Source of the DNA: CBDUBH01 sp965365345
GTDB taxonomy: Bacteria > Bacteroidota > Ignavibacteria > Ignavibacteriales > SURF-24
Length of the DNA: 43,383 bases
Direction of reading: 5' to 3'
Assembly: GCA_965365345.1 (NCBI GenBank)
Contig: CBDUBH010000020.1
Span: 1-43,383, forward strand
The notes under the pieces are model-generated. The model worked only from the letters and a program-made list of their open reading frames with translations. It searched no databases and was not told the origin of the DNA. Numbering within the stretch: position 1 is the first letter of the stretch; each line of letters opens with the position of its first letter. This document shows positions 18,488 to 26,928 of the stretch, piece by piece. Made by a program: the position numbers and the translations under genes.

Positions 18488-18712
18488 TTACTTCATCAAA
18501 ATCATCTTTTTAGATTGAATGAAATTGTTAGCTTTAATTTGATAAATGTAAATTCCGCTTGAAAGAGTTGATGCATTAAACTGAACTGAGTGTCTTCCAA
18601 CCGGTTTTTCTTCATTTACTAAAGTTGCAATTTCTTGTCCCAACATATTATAAATCTTCAATTTAACTTGTGATGCTTCCGGAAGTTCAAAATTAATAAC
18701 TGTAGTCGGATT
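18488..18712 (-). repeat. 225-bp identical 3' cassette, copy 1
   Basis: This segment, from the stop codon to the middle of the NPFNP motif codons, is base-for-base identical to 20451-20675 by my reading. Just beyond it the two genes diverge (ttaaaagga versus ttgaatgga). Confidence 0.9.
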
Positions 18713-20173
18713 AAAAGGATTTGGATAATTTTGCAGAAGCTTAAAATCTTCAATTTTAACCAAATTCTGTTTTACATCTGTCGGATTATCAATTTTCTTA
18801 TATAAATTGTAACCCCATGCATTAAGATCAATATTAGAAGATTGAGTAAAATTAACTGTATCATCCGTAAAAATTTCAACATAAGTACCGAAGTGAATTG
18901 AATCAGATATTGTTCCTGTAACTGAATTTGATGAAAGATTAAATATTGCAAAAATTTTATCTTCTTCTTTTTCCCTTACGAATGAAAATATTTTTTGATT
19001 ATTTGTAGTGTTAACTTTTTTATAAGCCCCGCCAAAATTTCCGTTCCATAATGCTTTATTTTCTTTTTTTAGATTCCACAACAAGCTGTAGATTTTTTCG
19101 TAAGCGTGTGCATTCCAAATAATTTCATCTTTATCAAAAAATGCCAAACGCTTGTTAAGTCCTGCTTCTTGACCGCCATAAATAAGTTGCATATCACTTA
19201 TTGTTGCTGTTAATACCGCAAATGATTCTGCCGCACTGCCGAATAATTCACTAGTTGTTCCATGCCATGAATTCTCATCATGATTTGATGTAAAGTACAT
19301 TCTATAATGGTTGCCGGTATAGTTTTTTAATTCATTATTTATGTAAGCATCAAGATTTATTACAGTATTTGTTCCATTTACAATATTTTTAAGAACACCA
19401 TAGCCAAATCCATACATTCCCCAGGCATAACTCGAATTAAATCCTATATATTGATATTTAGTATTATCATCTTCTGCCAGCATAAAAACATCTGGCTTAA
19501 CTTTCCTGAGTTCAGCATTTGCTTTTGACCAGAAATCAGAAGGCATAAAACTGACTGCATCACATCTAAATCCATCAATCCCAACTTCTTCAATCCAGAA
19601 TTTCATAGCATTTATCATTGAATCACGCAGGGCTTGCTTAGAATAATCCAGCTGAATTACATCAGACCAATTTGTACCAGGTGGAGGAGTAAAATTTCCG
19701 CTTGAATTCTTAACATACCATTCCGGATGAAGTGTTGTTAGTTCATTATCCCAAGAAGTATGATTAGGAACCCAATCAATAATCACATACATACCTTTTG
19801 AATGAATTGAATCTACTAAAGCTTTGAAATCCTCCATTGTTCCAAATTCCGGATTAACTTTAGTATAATCTTTAATTGAATACGGGCTGCCAAGAGACCC
19901 CAAACGATTTTTAATTCCAATTGGATTTATTGGCATAAACCAAATAATTCCTACTCCCATATCTTTTAATCGATCTAAATGAGGTTCAAATGCTTTAAAA
20001 GTCCCGGATTTAGTGTACTGCCTTGTATTTACTTCATAAATATTAAGATTATACGACCAATCCTCGTGAGTTTGAGATTTTAAGTCTGCAGGAAGATAGA
20101 AAACGAATAAGCTTATTAAAACAAATTTATAAATAAATCGAGAGACTGGTTGAAATCTATTTTTCGATATCAC
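18488..20173 (-). CDS. Secreted alpha-amylase (GH13) with type IX sorting domain
   Basis: 561 aa, hydrolyses alpha-1,4-glucans. A signal peptide is at about 1-34 (Lys/Arg start, hydrophobic 14-29). GH13 region I is VIIDWVPNHT (130-139), region II GFRCD with nucleophile Asp205, region III MLAED with acid/base Glu234, and region IV FTSNHDE with Asp299. After the barrel and a short beta domain comes the C-terminal sorting domain (about 480-561, NYPNPFNPTT ... SSGIYIYQI ... KKMILMK), which marks cargo for type IX secretion and surface attachment. The start is GTG with AGGTAAG upstream; the next candidate would lose the leader. The last 225 bp are identical to the downstream end of the neighbouring gene. 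Confidence 0.93.
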   Translation of the reverse strand: MISKNRFQPVSRFIYKFVLISLFVFYLPADLKSQTHEDWSYNLNIYEVNTRQYTKSGTFKAFEPHLDRLKDMGVGIIWFMPINPIGIKNRLGSLGSPYSIKDYTKVNPEFGTMEDFKALVDSIHSKGMYVIIDWVPNHTSWDNELTTLHPEWYVKNSSGNFTPPPGTNWSDVIQLDYSKQALRDSMINAMKFWIEEVGIDGFRCDAVSFMPSDFWSKANAELRKVKPDVFMLAEDDNTKYQYIGFNSSYAWGMYGFGYGVLKNIVNGTNTVINLDAYINNELKNYTGNHYRMYFTSNHDENSWHGTTSELFGSAAESFAVLTATISDMQLIYGGQEAGLNKRLAFFDKDEIIWNAHAYEKIYSLLWNLKKENKALWNGNFGGAYKKVNTTNNQKIFSFVREKEEDKIFAIFNLSSNSVTGTISDSIHFGTYVEIFTDDTVNFTQSSNIDLNAWGYNLYKKIDNPTDVKQNLVKIEDFKLLQNYPNPFNPTTVINFELPEASQVKLKIYNMLGQEIATLVNEEKPVGRHSVQFNASTLSSGIYIYQIKANNFIQSKKMILMK

Positions 20174-20311
20174 TTTTTCTTACCTAATTGAATTGCAAAA
20201 TGAACAAATATCCACATTAATAATTTCAAAAATAGCTAAACATAGGTTAATTATCTATGGCTAATCAAATTATTGAGCTAAAGCATTTTTGTTTATGTAA
20301 ATTTTTAAAAA

Positions 20312-20365
20312 TAAAAAAGCCGTCTGATTCTGAATCCCGATTTGATCGGGACAGAATGACAGCTT
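20312..20365 (-). terminator. Terminator of the YD-like repeat gene, nested palindrome
   Basis: On the minus strand, aagctgtcattct... pairs with ...agaatcagacggctt around an inner tcccgatttgatcggga palindrome and ends in a T-run. It has the same architecture as the terminator behind the amylase gene. Confidence 0.82.
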
Positions 20366-20383
20366 AGATATTATTTATGATTT

Positions 20384-20412
20384 GTCTGATTCCGGCTTGT
20401 CCGGAATCAGAC
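20384..20412. repeat. Perfect palindromic repeat, attccggcttgtccggaat family
   Basis: A 12-bp perfect stem (gtctgattccgg / ccggaatcagac) with loop cttgt, between the terminator and the stop codon of the YD-like repeat gene. Confidence 0.85.
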
Positions 20413-20450
20413 AGTTACAATTTTATCTTCTAAATTCTTATCCTAAATCC

Positions 20451-20675
20451 TTACTTCATCAAAATCATCTTTTTAGATTGAATGAAATTGTTAGCTTTAA
20501 TTTGATAAATGTAAATTCCGCTTGAAAGAGTTGATGCATTAAACTGAACTGAGTGTCTTCCAACCGGTTTTTCTTCATTTACTAAAGTTGCAATTTCTTG
20601 TCCCAACATATTATAAATCTTCAATTTAACTTGTGATGCTTCCGGAAGTTCAAAATTAATAACTGTAGTCGGATT
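20451..20675 (-). repeat. 225-bp identical 3' cassette, copy 2
   Basis: Identical to 18488-18712. It encodes about 74 C-terminal residues of the sorting domain. Confidence 0.9.
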
Positions 20676-22220
20676 GAATGGATTTGGGTAGTTTTGAGAT
20701 AAATTATAAGTTTTAATATTTTGATTTTCATCTGCAACTGAAGTCAAATCAAATTGTTGATATGTCGCTTCAACTTTATAGCCGGAAGCTCTAATTGTAT
20801 CCGCATATGAATTGTAAAAAAGCGGCAATTCTGCATCTAACTTATCCCAAAGATCGTTTTGAAATGTGAATGCTTCTGCACTTGTCCAATTTCCGTGATT
20901 ATCATAGGTAAAGTTATACAAAGTTTGTTTTTTCCATTCATTATTTTCCCATTTCTCCCAAAGCAAGGATTTTCTATTTCCAAACTCATCATATTGATTT
21001 GTCTGTCTATTATAAAAAGTCCAAACACCGGTATTTCCTGAATAGCTTGTTAAAGTCAATAATCTTCCACTTTCATCATGTGTAAAATCGGATTCTCCTA
21101 CTACTGTCCAAGTCGTATCCCATAGGTCAACCAATTTTCTTTTCATTTTATAACCTCTTTCGTCATAAAATGTAGAGTCTTTTCTTGTATCAAACCACCC
21201 ATTATCATTCCAATCTTGCCATACTTCATAATACAAACTATCATTTGAATTATATTGATATATAATTTGTGCGCCATTCTGCCAAGTTTCATAAGTATAA
21301 TTTTCTACTAATTTATTCATTAGTTTTCCATCTTCATAAGTAAAAGAACTTCTGTAGATCGGTTTTAATTGATCGCTTCTTCTGTCTTCCCATTGCTGAA
21401 ATATTACTCGATTATCATCATCAAATTTATAAGAATATTTTTCTGAATTTATCCATTGATTTTCGTACCAATACTGTCCTGTACTACTTAAACAATTATT
21501 TCGTGTATCATAAGTAAAAAGTGTTCTATATACATTTTCTAAATCATCTCCTCCCCTATAGTCTTCCAATTTCTCGCTTAACATATTTCCGCGCGTATCA
21601 TAAGTATAGCTCCACCTTGATAATTCTCTCCATGAATGCCAAGATCGAGATTTAAGTTTTCCATTTGTATAATACTCATAAGTATATTTGCTGCTTTCTT
21701 TCCAGTATTCAACCCATTCAAAATCTATATATTCGCGGTACCACACTACTGTTTGATAAGATAAAACTCTATTATTCGAATCATATGTATATATAAATTT
21801 CTTATAATTCTGCCAATCTCCATCTTTCCAAATCTTTGAAATTTTTAATACTAGATTTCCTTTTTCATCATATTCACATGAATCATTATACTGATTATTC
21901 CAAGATCCAGATGTGTTTTCTTGTCCTAAATATGATAATAAATTTCCTTTTTCATTGTAGTTATACAAACTCCTCAAAGTACGGTTAAATCCATATTGAT
22001 ATAGTAATACCGGCTTTGAAAATTGTGATGAATTCTGATTGGAATTTTGAAAATTAAAAAATTCATCTTCTTCATGGTCGATTTGAGAGCTTTTATTATC
22101 AACAAAGTGATGCTCTTTAAATCTGTCAATTTCAGATTGAATTTTTAGGATTGGTTTAGTTTGAGAAAACAAAGAATGAATGGTTAACAAAAAAATTAAA
22201 AAAGTAAAATATTTCATCAT
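20451..22220 (-). CDS. Secreted YD-like tandem-repeat protein with type IX sorting domain
   Basis: About 589 aa. A signal peptide (KYFTFLIFLLTIHSLFSQ) is followed by a low-complexity Asn/Ser/Gln region (about 35-70). About a dozen tandem units of roughly 30-40 residues follow, each with a core like YTYD..GN.LS......W..G.W. Examples are YTYDTRGNMLSEKL, NQYDEFGNRKSLLWEKW and FTYDNHGNWTSAEAF. The core resembles YD/RHS repeats but is far shorter than an RHS toxin and has no toxin tip. The C terminus is a type IX sorting domain identical in DNA to that of the amylase. The frame opens with TTG at 22232, but the ATG at 22218-22220, spaced from GGGGTG, is the better start. Function is unknown; surface or extracellular is inferred. 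Confidence 0.85.
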   Translation of the reverse strand: MMKYFTFLIFLLTIHSLFSQTKPILKIQSEIDRFKEHHFVDNKSSQIDHEEDEFFNFQNSNQNSSQFSKPVLLYQYGFNRTLRSLYNYNEKGNLLSYLGQENTSGSWNNQYNDSCEYDEKGNLVLKISKIWKDGDWQNYKKFIYTYDSNNRVLSYQTVVWYREYIDFEWVEYWKESSKYTYEYYTNGKLKSRSWHSWRELSRWSYTYDTRGNMLSEKLEDYRGGDDLENVYRTLFTYDTRNNCLSSTGQYWYENQWINSEKYSYKFDDDNRVIFQQWEDRRSDQLKPIYRSSFTYEDGKLMNKLVENYTYETWQNGAQIIYQYNSNDSLYYEVWQDWNDNGWFDTRKDSTFYDERGYKMKRKLVDLWDTTWTVVGESDFTHDESGRLLTLTSYSGNTGVWTFYNRQTNQYDEFGNRKSLLWEKWENNEWKKQTLYNFTYDNHGNWTSAEAFTFQNDLWDKLDAELPLFYNSYADTIRASGYKVEATYQQFDLTSVADENQNIKTYNLSQNYPNPFNPTTVINFELPEASQVKLKIYNMLGQEIATLVNEEKPVGRHSVQFNASTLSSGIYIYQIKANNFIQSKKMILMK

Positions 22221-22396
22221 AAAGCACCCCAAATTTTTAGATAATAGAAAGGATAAAAAGCTAATCGCAAAATAAAGAAAAAAAAAAATGAAAACGAAAT
22301 TTTGAATATAAATTTATAGTTTATTTGAAATGTGATAAATTTATTAAGAATGATCAGAATTGCAATTTTATAATTCTTGATTTAGATTTTTAAAAT

Positions 22397-22435
22397 AAAA
22401 AAGCCGCCACTTTGAATTACTCAAAATGACGGCTT
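22397..22435 (-). terminator. Terminator of glutamine synthetase gene
   Basis: On the minus strand a 15-bp stem (aagccgtcattttga / tcaaagtggcggctt, two G-U wobbles) with a five-base loop is followed by a T-run. The outer stem is shared with the terminators at 18353 and 20312, but the inner tcccgat palindrome is missing. Confidence 0.9.
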
Positions 22436-22450
22436 CTCAAATTCCCGTAA

Positions 22451-22482
22451 TTTGTCTGATTCCGGACTAGCCGGAATGACAA
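22451..22482. repeat. Palindromic repeat, attccggcttgtccggaat family
   Basis: tttgtctgattccggacta followed by gccggaatgacaat, one change in the loop. It lies 15 bp from the glutamine synthetase terminator, as at the two preceding genes. Confidence 0.82.
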
Positions 22483-22515
22483 TTATATTTTCATAATTTT
22501 AAAATTCTTACATTC

Positions 22516-23895
22516 TTACAAATTAAAATACATCTTGAATTCAAACGGATGCGGCATTGTGCCGATTGCTTTTATTTCTTCTTCTTTTAATCTTACCCAC
22601 TGTTGAATTAATTCATCAGTAAAAATTCCGCCGCGCTTTAAGAATTCATTATCAACAGCTAAAGCATCCAATGCTTCTTCTAAATTTCTTGGTAAGAATT
22701 GTATTTTTTCCCTGTCTTCATCCGAAATATTTTTTCCGAATGGACCAAATCCTTCTTTTACCGGATCAATTTTATTTACGTATCCGTCAATTCCGGCAAG
22801 TAACATTGCAGTTAAGCAAAGATAAGGATTTGCAGTTGCGTCCGGTGGTCTGTATTCAAATCTTGCTTCATCAGGATTATTAACGTAACTCGGAATTCTG
22901 ATTGCCGAGGCTCTGTTTCCTGTTCCGTAAGTTAACGCAACGGGCGCTTCAAATCCCGGCACCAATCTTTTATATGAATTTGTACTCGGATTTGTAAATG
23001 CAGAAAGTGCAGGACCGTGTTTTAACAATCCGCCGATAAAATATCTTCCGAATTCGTTAATGTTTCCGTATTCGCCTTTTTGATAGAAAAGATTTTTACC
23101 TTCTTGGGTCAAATAAAAATGCAAGTGCATTCCGTTGCCGGCTTGATGATACATCGGTTTCGGCATAAAAGTTATGAATAAATTATTCAATCTTGCATGA
23201 TTAAAAAGTACATATTTTGATGTGATAATATTATCAGCTGTGTTTAAAAGATCGCTGAAATAAGTTTCAATTTCCTGCTGTCCGCGTTCGCCGACTTCAT
23301 GATGATGATATTTTACATTGATACCGAACTTTTGCAAAAGCTTGCATGATTCATCTCTGAAATCATCATAAACATCAAAAGGATTTGCTGCATGATAAGC
23401 TTTTTTGTAAAATTCTTCGGCATGTTCAATTCTGTAATATGAAGCCGCAGTTCTTGTATCGTATTCCACATTTGAAAAAATGTAAAATTCAAATTCGGGT
23501 CCCCACCATGATTTATCCGCTCCGGTAATTTCTTTTAAAAGATTTTCGGCTTTTTTTGCCAAGTATCTTCCATCTTGTGAAAAAGGTGTATGATCATCAT
23601 CGGTTAAAACAATGTGTGTATAAAAACTTAAGGTTGGCGCATCTCTGAAAAGATCTAAAACTGCAGTATCAAGATCGGGAATCATTATCATATCGCTGTT
23701 TTCAACTTTGCTGAATCCGAAACTTGAGCCGTCAAATCCAACGCCTTCGTGTAAAAGTTTTTTTAAAATATCGGGATAAACAGGAAGCGTAATGTGATGA
23801 AGTCTGCCGGAAAGATCAATGCTTTTAAGATCAATGAATTCAATGTTGTGCTCTTTAATAAGATCATTACATTTTTTCAATGCAACATCGTTCAT
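22516..23895 (-). CDS. glnA: Glutamine synthetase type I
   Basis: Makes glutamine from glutamate, ammonia and ATP. 459 aa, normal for GSI. Recognisable segments: GVGFDGSSFGF, WGPEFEFYIF (metal-binding Glu), NGMHLHFYLT (the NG.HxH metal and glutamate site), NPSTNSYKRLVPGFEAP, NRASAIRIP, and RFEYRPPDATANPYLC. The stretch that in adenylylated GSI-beta enzymes carries the Tyr (NLYDLP) reads PFGKNISDEDREK here with no Tyr, so control by adenylylation is unlikely and a GSI-alpha-like enzyme is favoured. GAGG precedes the ATG. It is separated from eno by a terminator, so it is transcribed on its own. Confidence 0.95.
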   Translation of the reverse strand: MNDVALKKCNDLIKEHNIEFIDLKSIDLSGRLHHITLPVYPDILKKLLHEGVGFDGSSFGFSKVENSDMIMIPDLDTAVLDLFRDAPTLSFYTHIVLTDDDHTPFSQDGRYLAKKAENLLKEITGADKSWWGPEFEFYIFSNVEYDTRTAASYYRIEHAEEFYKKAYHAANPFDVYDDFRDESCKLLQKFGINVKYHHHEVGERGQQEIETYFSDLLNTADNIITSKYVLFNHARLNNLFITFMPKPMYHQAGNGMHLHFYLTQEGKNLFYQKGEYGNINEFGRYFIGGLLKHGPALSAFTNPSTNSYKRLVPGFEAPVALTYGTGNRASAIRIPSYVNNPDEARFEYRPPDATANPYLCLTAMLLAGIDGYVNKIDPVKEGFGPFGKNISDEDREKIQFLPRNLEEALDALAVDNEFLKRGGIFTDELIQQWVRLKEEEIKAIGTMPHPFEFKMYFNL

Positions 23896-23951
23896 AAAAA
23901 AACCTCGTTATTTAAAGGATAATATAAAGTTAAATCGCTTGTTATTCTGAC

Positions 23952-23981
23952 AAAAAAGCGCCTGCAAAATTACAAGCGCTT
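23952..23981 (-). terminator. Terminator of enolase gene
   Basis: An 11-bp stem on the minus strand (aagcgcttgta / tgcaggcgctt, two wobbles) with tetraloop attt followed by TTTTTT. Confidence 0.88.
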
Positions 23982-24003
23982 AAGGTCATGTTATTATTTT
24001 AGA

Positions 24004-25302
24004 TTATTCTAAAGTACAATTGATGGCATTAATTCCCAAGAATCTTGCCGTTGTATCCAATTCTTCTTCAATTCTTAATAACTGATTGTATTTTGCAATA
24101 CGGTCTGTTCTTGAAGCAGAACCGGTTTTAATTTGTCCTGCGTTTGTTGCAACCGCTATATCTGCAATTGTTGTATCTTCAGTTTCGCCTGAACGGTGAC
24201 TGATAATTGAAGTATAACCTGCAATTTTAGCCATTTCGATAGCGTCAAAAGTTTCAGTCAAAGTTCCGATCTGATTTACTTTTATCAAAATTGAATTTGC
24301 TACGCCTTTTTCAATACCGGCAGCCAATCTTTCGGTATTAGTTACAAAAAGATCATCACCAACCAACTGAACTCTGTCACCAATTTTATCGGTAAGCATT
24401 TTCCAGCCATCCCAATCATCTTCAGCAAGACCGTCTTCAATTGAAACTATTGGATATTGTTTTGCCCAGTTTGCCCAGTAATCAACCATTTTTTCGATCG
24501 GGATCAAATTATTAGGATCTGATTTGAACAAGTGATAAGCATTTTTTTCTTTTATGAAAAATTCGCTTGCAGCAGGATCCAAAGCAATTGCAATATCAAC
24601 ACCGGGTTTGTAACCTGCTTTTTCAATTGCTTCCAAAATTACTTCAACAGCTTCATCATTTGATTTTAAGTTTGGAGCAAATCCGCCTTCATCGCCGACT
24701 GCGGTATTGTAACCTTTTTTGCTCAATACTGATTTCAAAGCGTGAAAAGTTTCAGTTCCCATTCTTAAAGCTTCAGCAAAATTCGGTGCGCCGATAGGCA
24801 TTGCCATAAATTCCTGAAAATCAACATTATTATCAGCGTGCTTTCCGCCGTTGATAATATTCATCATCGGAACAGGCAAAGTTTTTGCATTAACACCTCC
24901 TAAATATCTGTAAAGCGGAAGTCCTAAAGCCATTGCGGCGGCTCTTGCAACTGCCATTGAAACACCTAGAATTGCATTTGCGCCCAAGTTTGATTTATTT
25001 GTAGTTCCGTCAAGTTCGATCATAAATTGATCAACACCTGTTTGATCCAAAGCATCAAATTCAATTAATTCATCAGCAATTTTATCATTAACATTTTCAA
25101 CTGCTTTTAAAACACCTTTTCCTAAGAAGCGTGATTTATCGCCATCGCGTAATTCAACTGCTTCATGCTCGCCTGTAGAAGCGCCGCTTGGTACTGCTGC
25201 TCTTCCTATTGCGCCGCATTCCAATTCAACTTCAACTTCTAAAGTCGGGTTTCCTCTCGAGTCAAGTATTTCGCGTCCGAATACATCAACTATTGTTGTC
25301 AT
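24004..25302 (-). CDS. eno: Enolase (phosphopyruvate hydratase)
   Basis: Glycolytic dehydration of 2-phosphoglycerate to phosphoenolpyruvate. 432 aa, standard length. Diagnostic segments are GREILDSRGNPTLEVEV, PSGASTGEHEAVELRDGD, NGGKHADNNVDFQEFM, the metal and catalytic sites SIEDGLAEDDWDGW and LVGDDLFVTN, catalytic Lys in SILIKVNQIG, and the signature SHRSGETEDTTIADIAV. A strong CGGAGGAAAATA precedes the ATG. It has its own terminator. Confidence 0.98.
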   Translation of the reverse strand: MTTIVDVFGREILDSRGNPTLEVEVELECGAIGRAAVPSGASTGEHEAVELRDGDKSRFLGKGVLKAVENVNDKIADELIEFDALDQTGVDQFMIELDGTTNKSNLGANAILGVSMAVARAAAMALGLPLYRYLGGVNAKTLPVPMMNIINGGKHADNNVDFQEFMAMPIGAPNFAEALRMGTETFHALKSVLSKKGYNTAVGDEGGFAPNLKSNDEAVEVILEAIEKAGYKPGVDIAIALDPAASEFFIKEKNAYHLFKSDPNNLIPIEKMVDYWANWAKQYPIVSIEDGLAEDDWDGWKMLTDKIGDRVQLVGDDLFVTNTERLAAGIEKGVANSILIKVNQIGTLTETFDAIEMAKIAGYTSIISHRSGETEDTTIADIAVATNAGQIKTGSASRTDRIAKYNQLLRIEEELDTTARFLGINAINCTLE

Positions 25303-25610
25303 TATTTTCCTCCGTGTTATTTATATTATTTTTTTCGTTTTTCGAATTTCTGTAATATATCTTAAAAAATTTAATTTATAAAAGTAAAAAATAAGTGAAA
25401 TAATTCATAATTAAATTAACGTTAAATTTTCAAAATTTTAATCAGGAAATTCTGAATGAAATTAAGATAAGGTAAGATTTGTGTTTAATAAATGCAGTGC
25501 AGAAATGAATTTACGATAAAATGAATAATTACAAACAGAATTAATCCTGATTTTTTGAGTTTGTAAAAAGTTGTCATTAATCAAAATTGTTATTTATAAT
25601 AGGAAAAAAG
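25303..25610. other. Gene-free spacer upstream of enolase
   Basis: About 308 bp of very A+T-rich sequence. It must contain the enolase promoter at its left end. I see no reading frame of substance, no convincing hairpin and no repeat until the element that starts at 25611. Confidence 0.6.
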
Positions 25611-25690
25611 GGATTGCTTCGTCACTTCGTTTCTCGCAATGACATTTTATTTATTTGTCATCGCGAAGGAGTTTACAACTACGGCGATCT
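25611..25690. repeat. Intergenic repeat, gattgcttcg...cgcaatgac family (left of GIY-YIG gene)
   Basis: Two linked pieces: gattgcttcgtcacttcg ... ctcgcaatgac, then gtcatcgcgaag ... ggcgatctc. The second piece ends seven bases from the stop codon of the GIY-YIG gene. Confidence 0.85.
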
Positions 25691-25696
25691 CTTTTT

Positions 25697-25975
25697 TTAT
25701 AAACTCAAATCTTTCCAATCAGGATTCATTAAATTGATTAATTCAATTTTCTTTTTTCTTGATCCGCCTTTTATTTTCTTTTCTCTTACAATTGCAGAAT
25801 TTATATCATTTGTAATTTCATAATAAACAAGTTTGTTTAAATTATATTTGCTTGAGAATCCTTTTATTAATTTATTTTTGTGTTCGTAAATTCTGCGTTC
25901 TAAATTATTTGTTACTCCGGTGTAAAGAACATTATTTGTTTTGTTTGTGATTATGTAAACGTAATAATTGTTCAT
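25697..25975 (-). CDS. Small GIY-YIG nuclease-domain protein
   Basis: 92 aa, almost entirely one GIY-YIG domain of the YhbQ/UPF0213 type. It opens YYVYIITNKTNNVLYTGVTNNLERRIYEHK, giving the paired motif as YVY...YTG with the conserved Arg in ERRIYEHK. The metal-binding Glu is in IVREKKIKG and the C-terminal Asn-Pro-Asp-Trp is conserved. The catalytic residues expected of the family appear present. Targets of these short nucleases are unknown. The gene is closely flanked by repeat elements on both sides (7 bp at the 3' end, about 22 bp at the 5' end), which is unusual. Confidence 0.9.
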   Translation of the reverse strand: MNNYYVYIITNKTNNVLYTGVTNNLERRIYEHKNKLIKGFSSKYNLNKLVYYEITNDINSAIVREKKIKGGSRKKKIELINLMNPDWKDLSL

Positions 25976-25997
25976 AATTGTTTTTTTAGATTCATGA

Positions 25998-26124
25998 GAT
26001 TGCTTCGCTACGCTCGCAATTACAATTTTACTTTCTTGTCATCGCGAGTCCCATTGGGGACGTGGCGATCTCTGGGATTGCTTCGCTTCGCTCGCAATGA
26101 CAATTCTATTTTCTCGCAATGACA
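25998..26124. repeat. Intergenic repeat, gattgcttcg...cgcaatgac family (right of GIY-YIG gene)
   Basis: Two copies of attgcttcgct..cgctcgcaat surround gtcatcgcgagtcccattgg and gacgtggcgatctc. A partial third tail (tctcgcaatgacaa) follows. The block starts about 22 bp upstream of the GIY-YIG start codon. Confidence 0.85.
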
Positions 26125-26185
26125 ATTACTTAATTTCAATCATATCATTTTTTCATTAATATGTCTGTTTCGGTAAGTGCGGCAA

Positions 26186-26905
26186 TTATTCCAATCCTTT
26201 TCCTATTGTAAATTTTAATTCTTCTCTAAAAACTTCTGAATATTTATATGCTCTTAAATAACCGACTGCATCGCCGTAAACATTTCCGGGTTCATTTTGT
26301 GAAAATCCTGGTCCGTTAACCGGCAGAATTCTGTCAATTGCGAGTATTCCGCTTTTTTCACTCGGTATTTTTATGCTTATGATATTTGAAAAAGATGTAT
26401 CGACTAAATACATTCTATTAACATCATTATATTCATTTTTATATAAAAAAACTCCGCTTGTAAGATAATAATCTGCTTTTCCATCAACAGTAAGTTTAAC
26501 TTCTTCACCATTTAATAAATTGGTTTTTTCAAATTTAACATTAGTTATTTTTTCGGGAAAATTGATTTTGGATTTTATCGTTCCTGCGGTTGTGTTTATT
26601 TCCAAACTTAAATTTTCATTCAGATCTTTATAATATGGGTAAAGAAAATTAAAATAATCAGGGTTACCATTGAAATATTTTATTGAATCACCATCAATCA
26701 AAACACTTTCTATCTGAAAACTTTCGCCCGCTATAATTCTGCAATTGAAATCCATTCCGTATGCAACTCCGTTATCATTTACATTTATATTTGCCAAAAT
26801 TTTTGCGTTATCAACTTCAACAAATGAATAATTATCTTCTTTACATCCGTAAAAAGTAAATAAAAATAAAGCGGTTAAAACTATTGTTTTTGTTTTTGTT
26901 TTCAT
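26186..26905 (-). CDS. Lipoprotein of unknown function, paralogue of upstream gene
   Basis: 239 aa with a lipoprotein signal peptide (hydrophobic 10-20, lipobox FTFYGC with Cys21). The rest looks beta-rich with no motif I recognise. Layout and ends parallel the gene just upstream (26929-27642): both have GC/SC-K-E-(D/E)-N right after the lipid-anchor Cys, both are about 238 aa, and both end G(K/N)GL(E/N). The two start 23 bp apart in the same direction, so they are probably co-transcribed. An immunoglobulin-like or DUF4249-like fold is possible but unsupported. Confidence 0.8.
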   Translation of the reverse strand: MKTKTKTIVLTALFLFTFYGCKEDNYSFVEVDNAKILANINVNDNGVAYGMDFNCRIIAGESFQIESVLIDGDSIKYFNGNPDYFNFLYPYYKDLNENLSLEINTTAGTIKSKINFPEKITNVKFEKTNLLNGEEVKLTVDGKADYYLTSGVFLYKNEYNDVNRMYLVDTSFSNIISIKIPSEKSGILAIDRILPVNGPGFSQNEPGNVYGDAVGYLRAYKYSEVFREELKFTIGKGLE

Positions 26906-26928
26906 TTTGAAATCTTTTAATTTATGAG

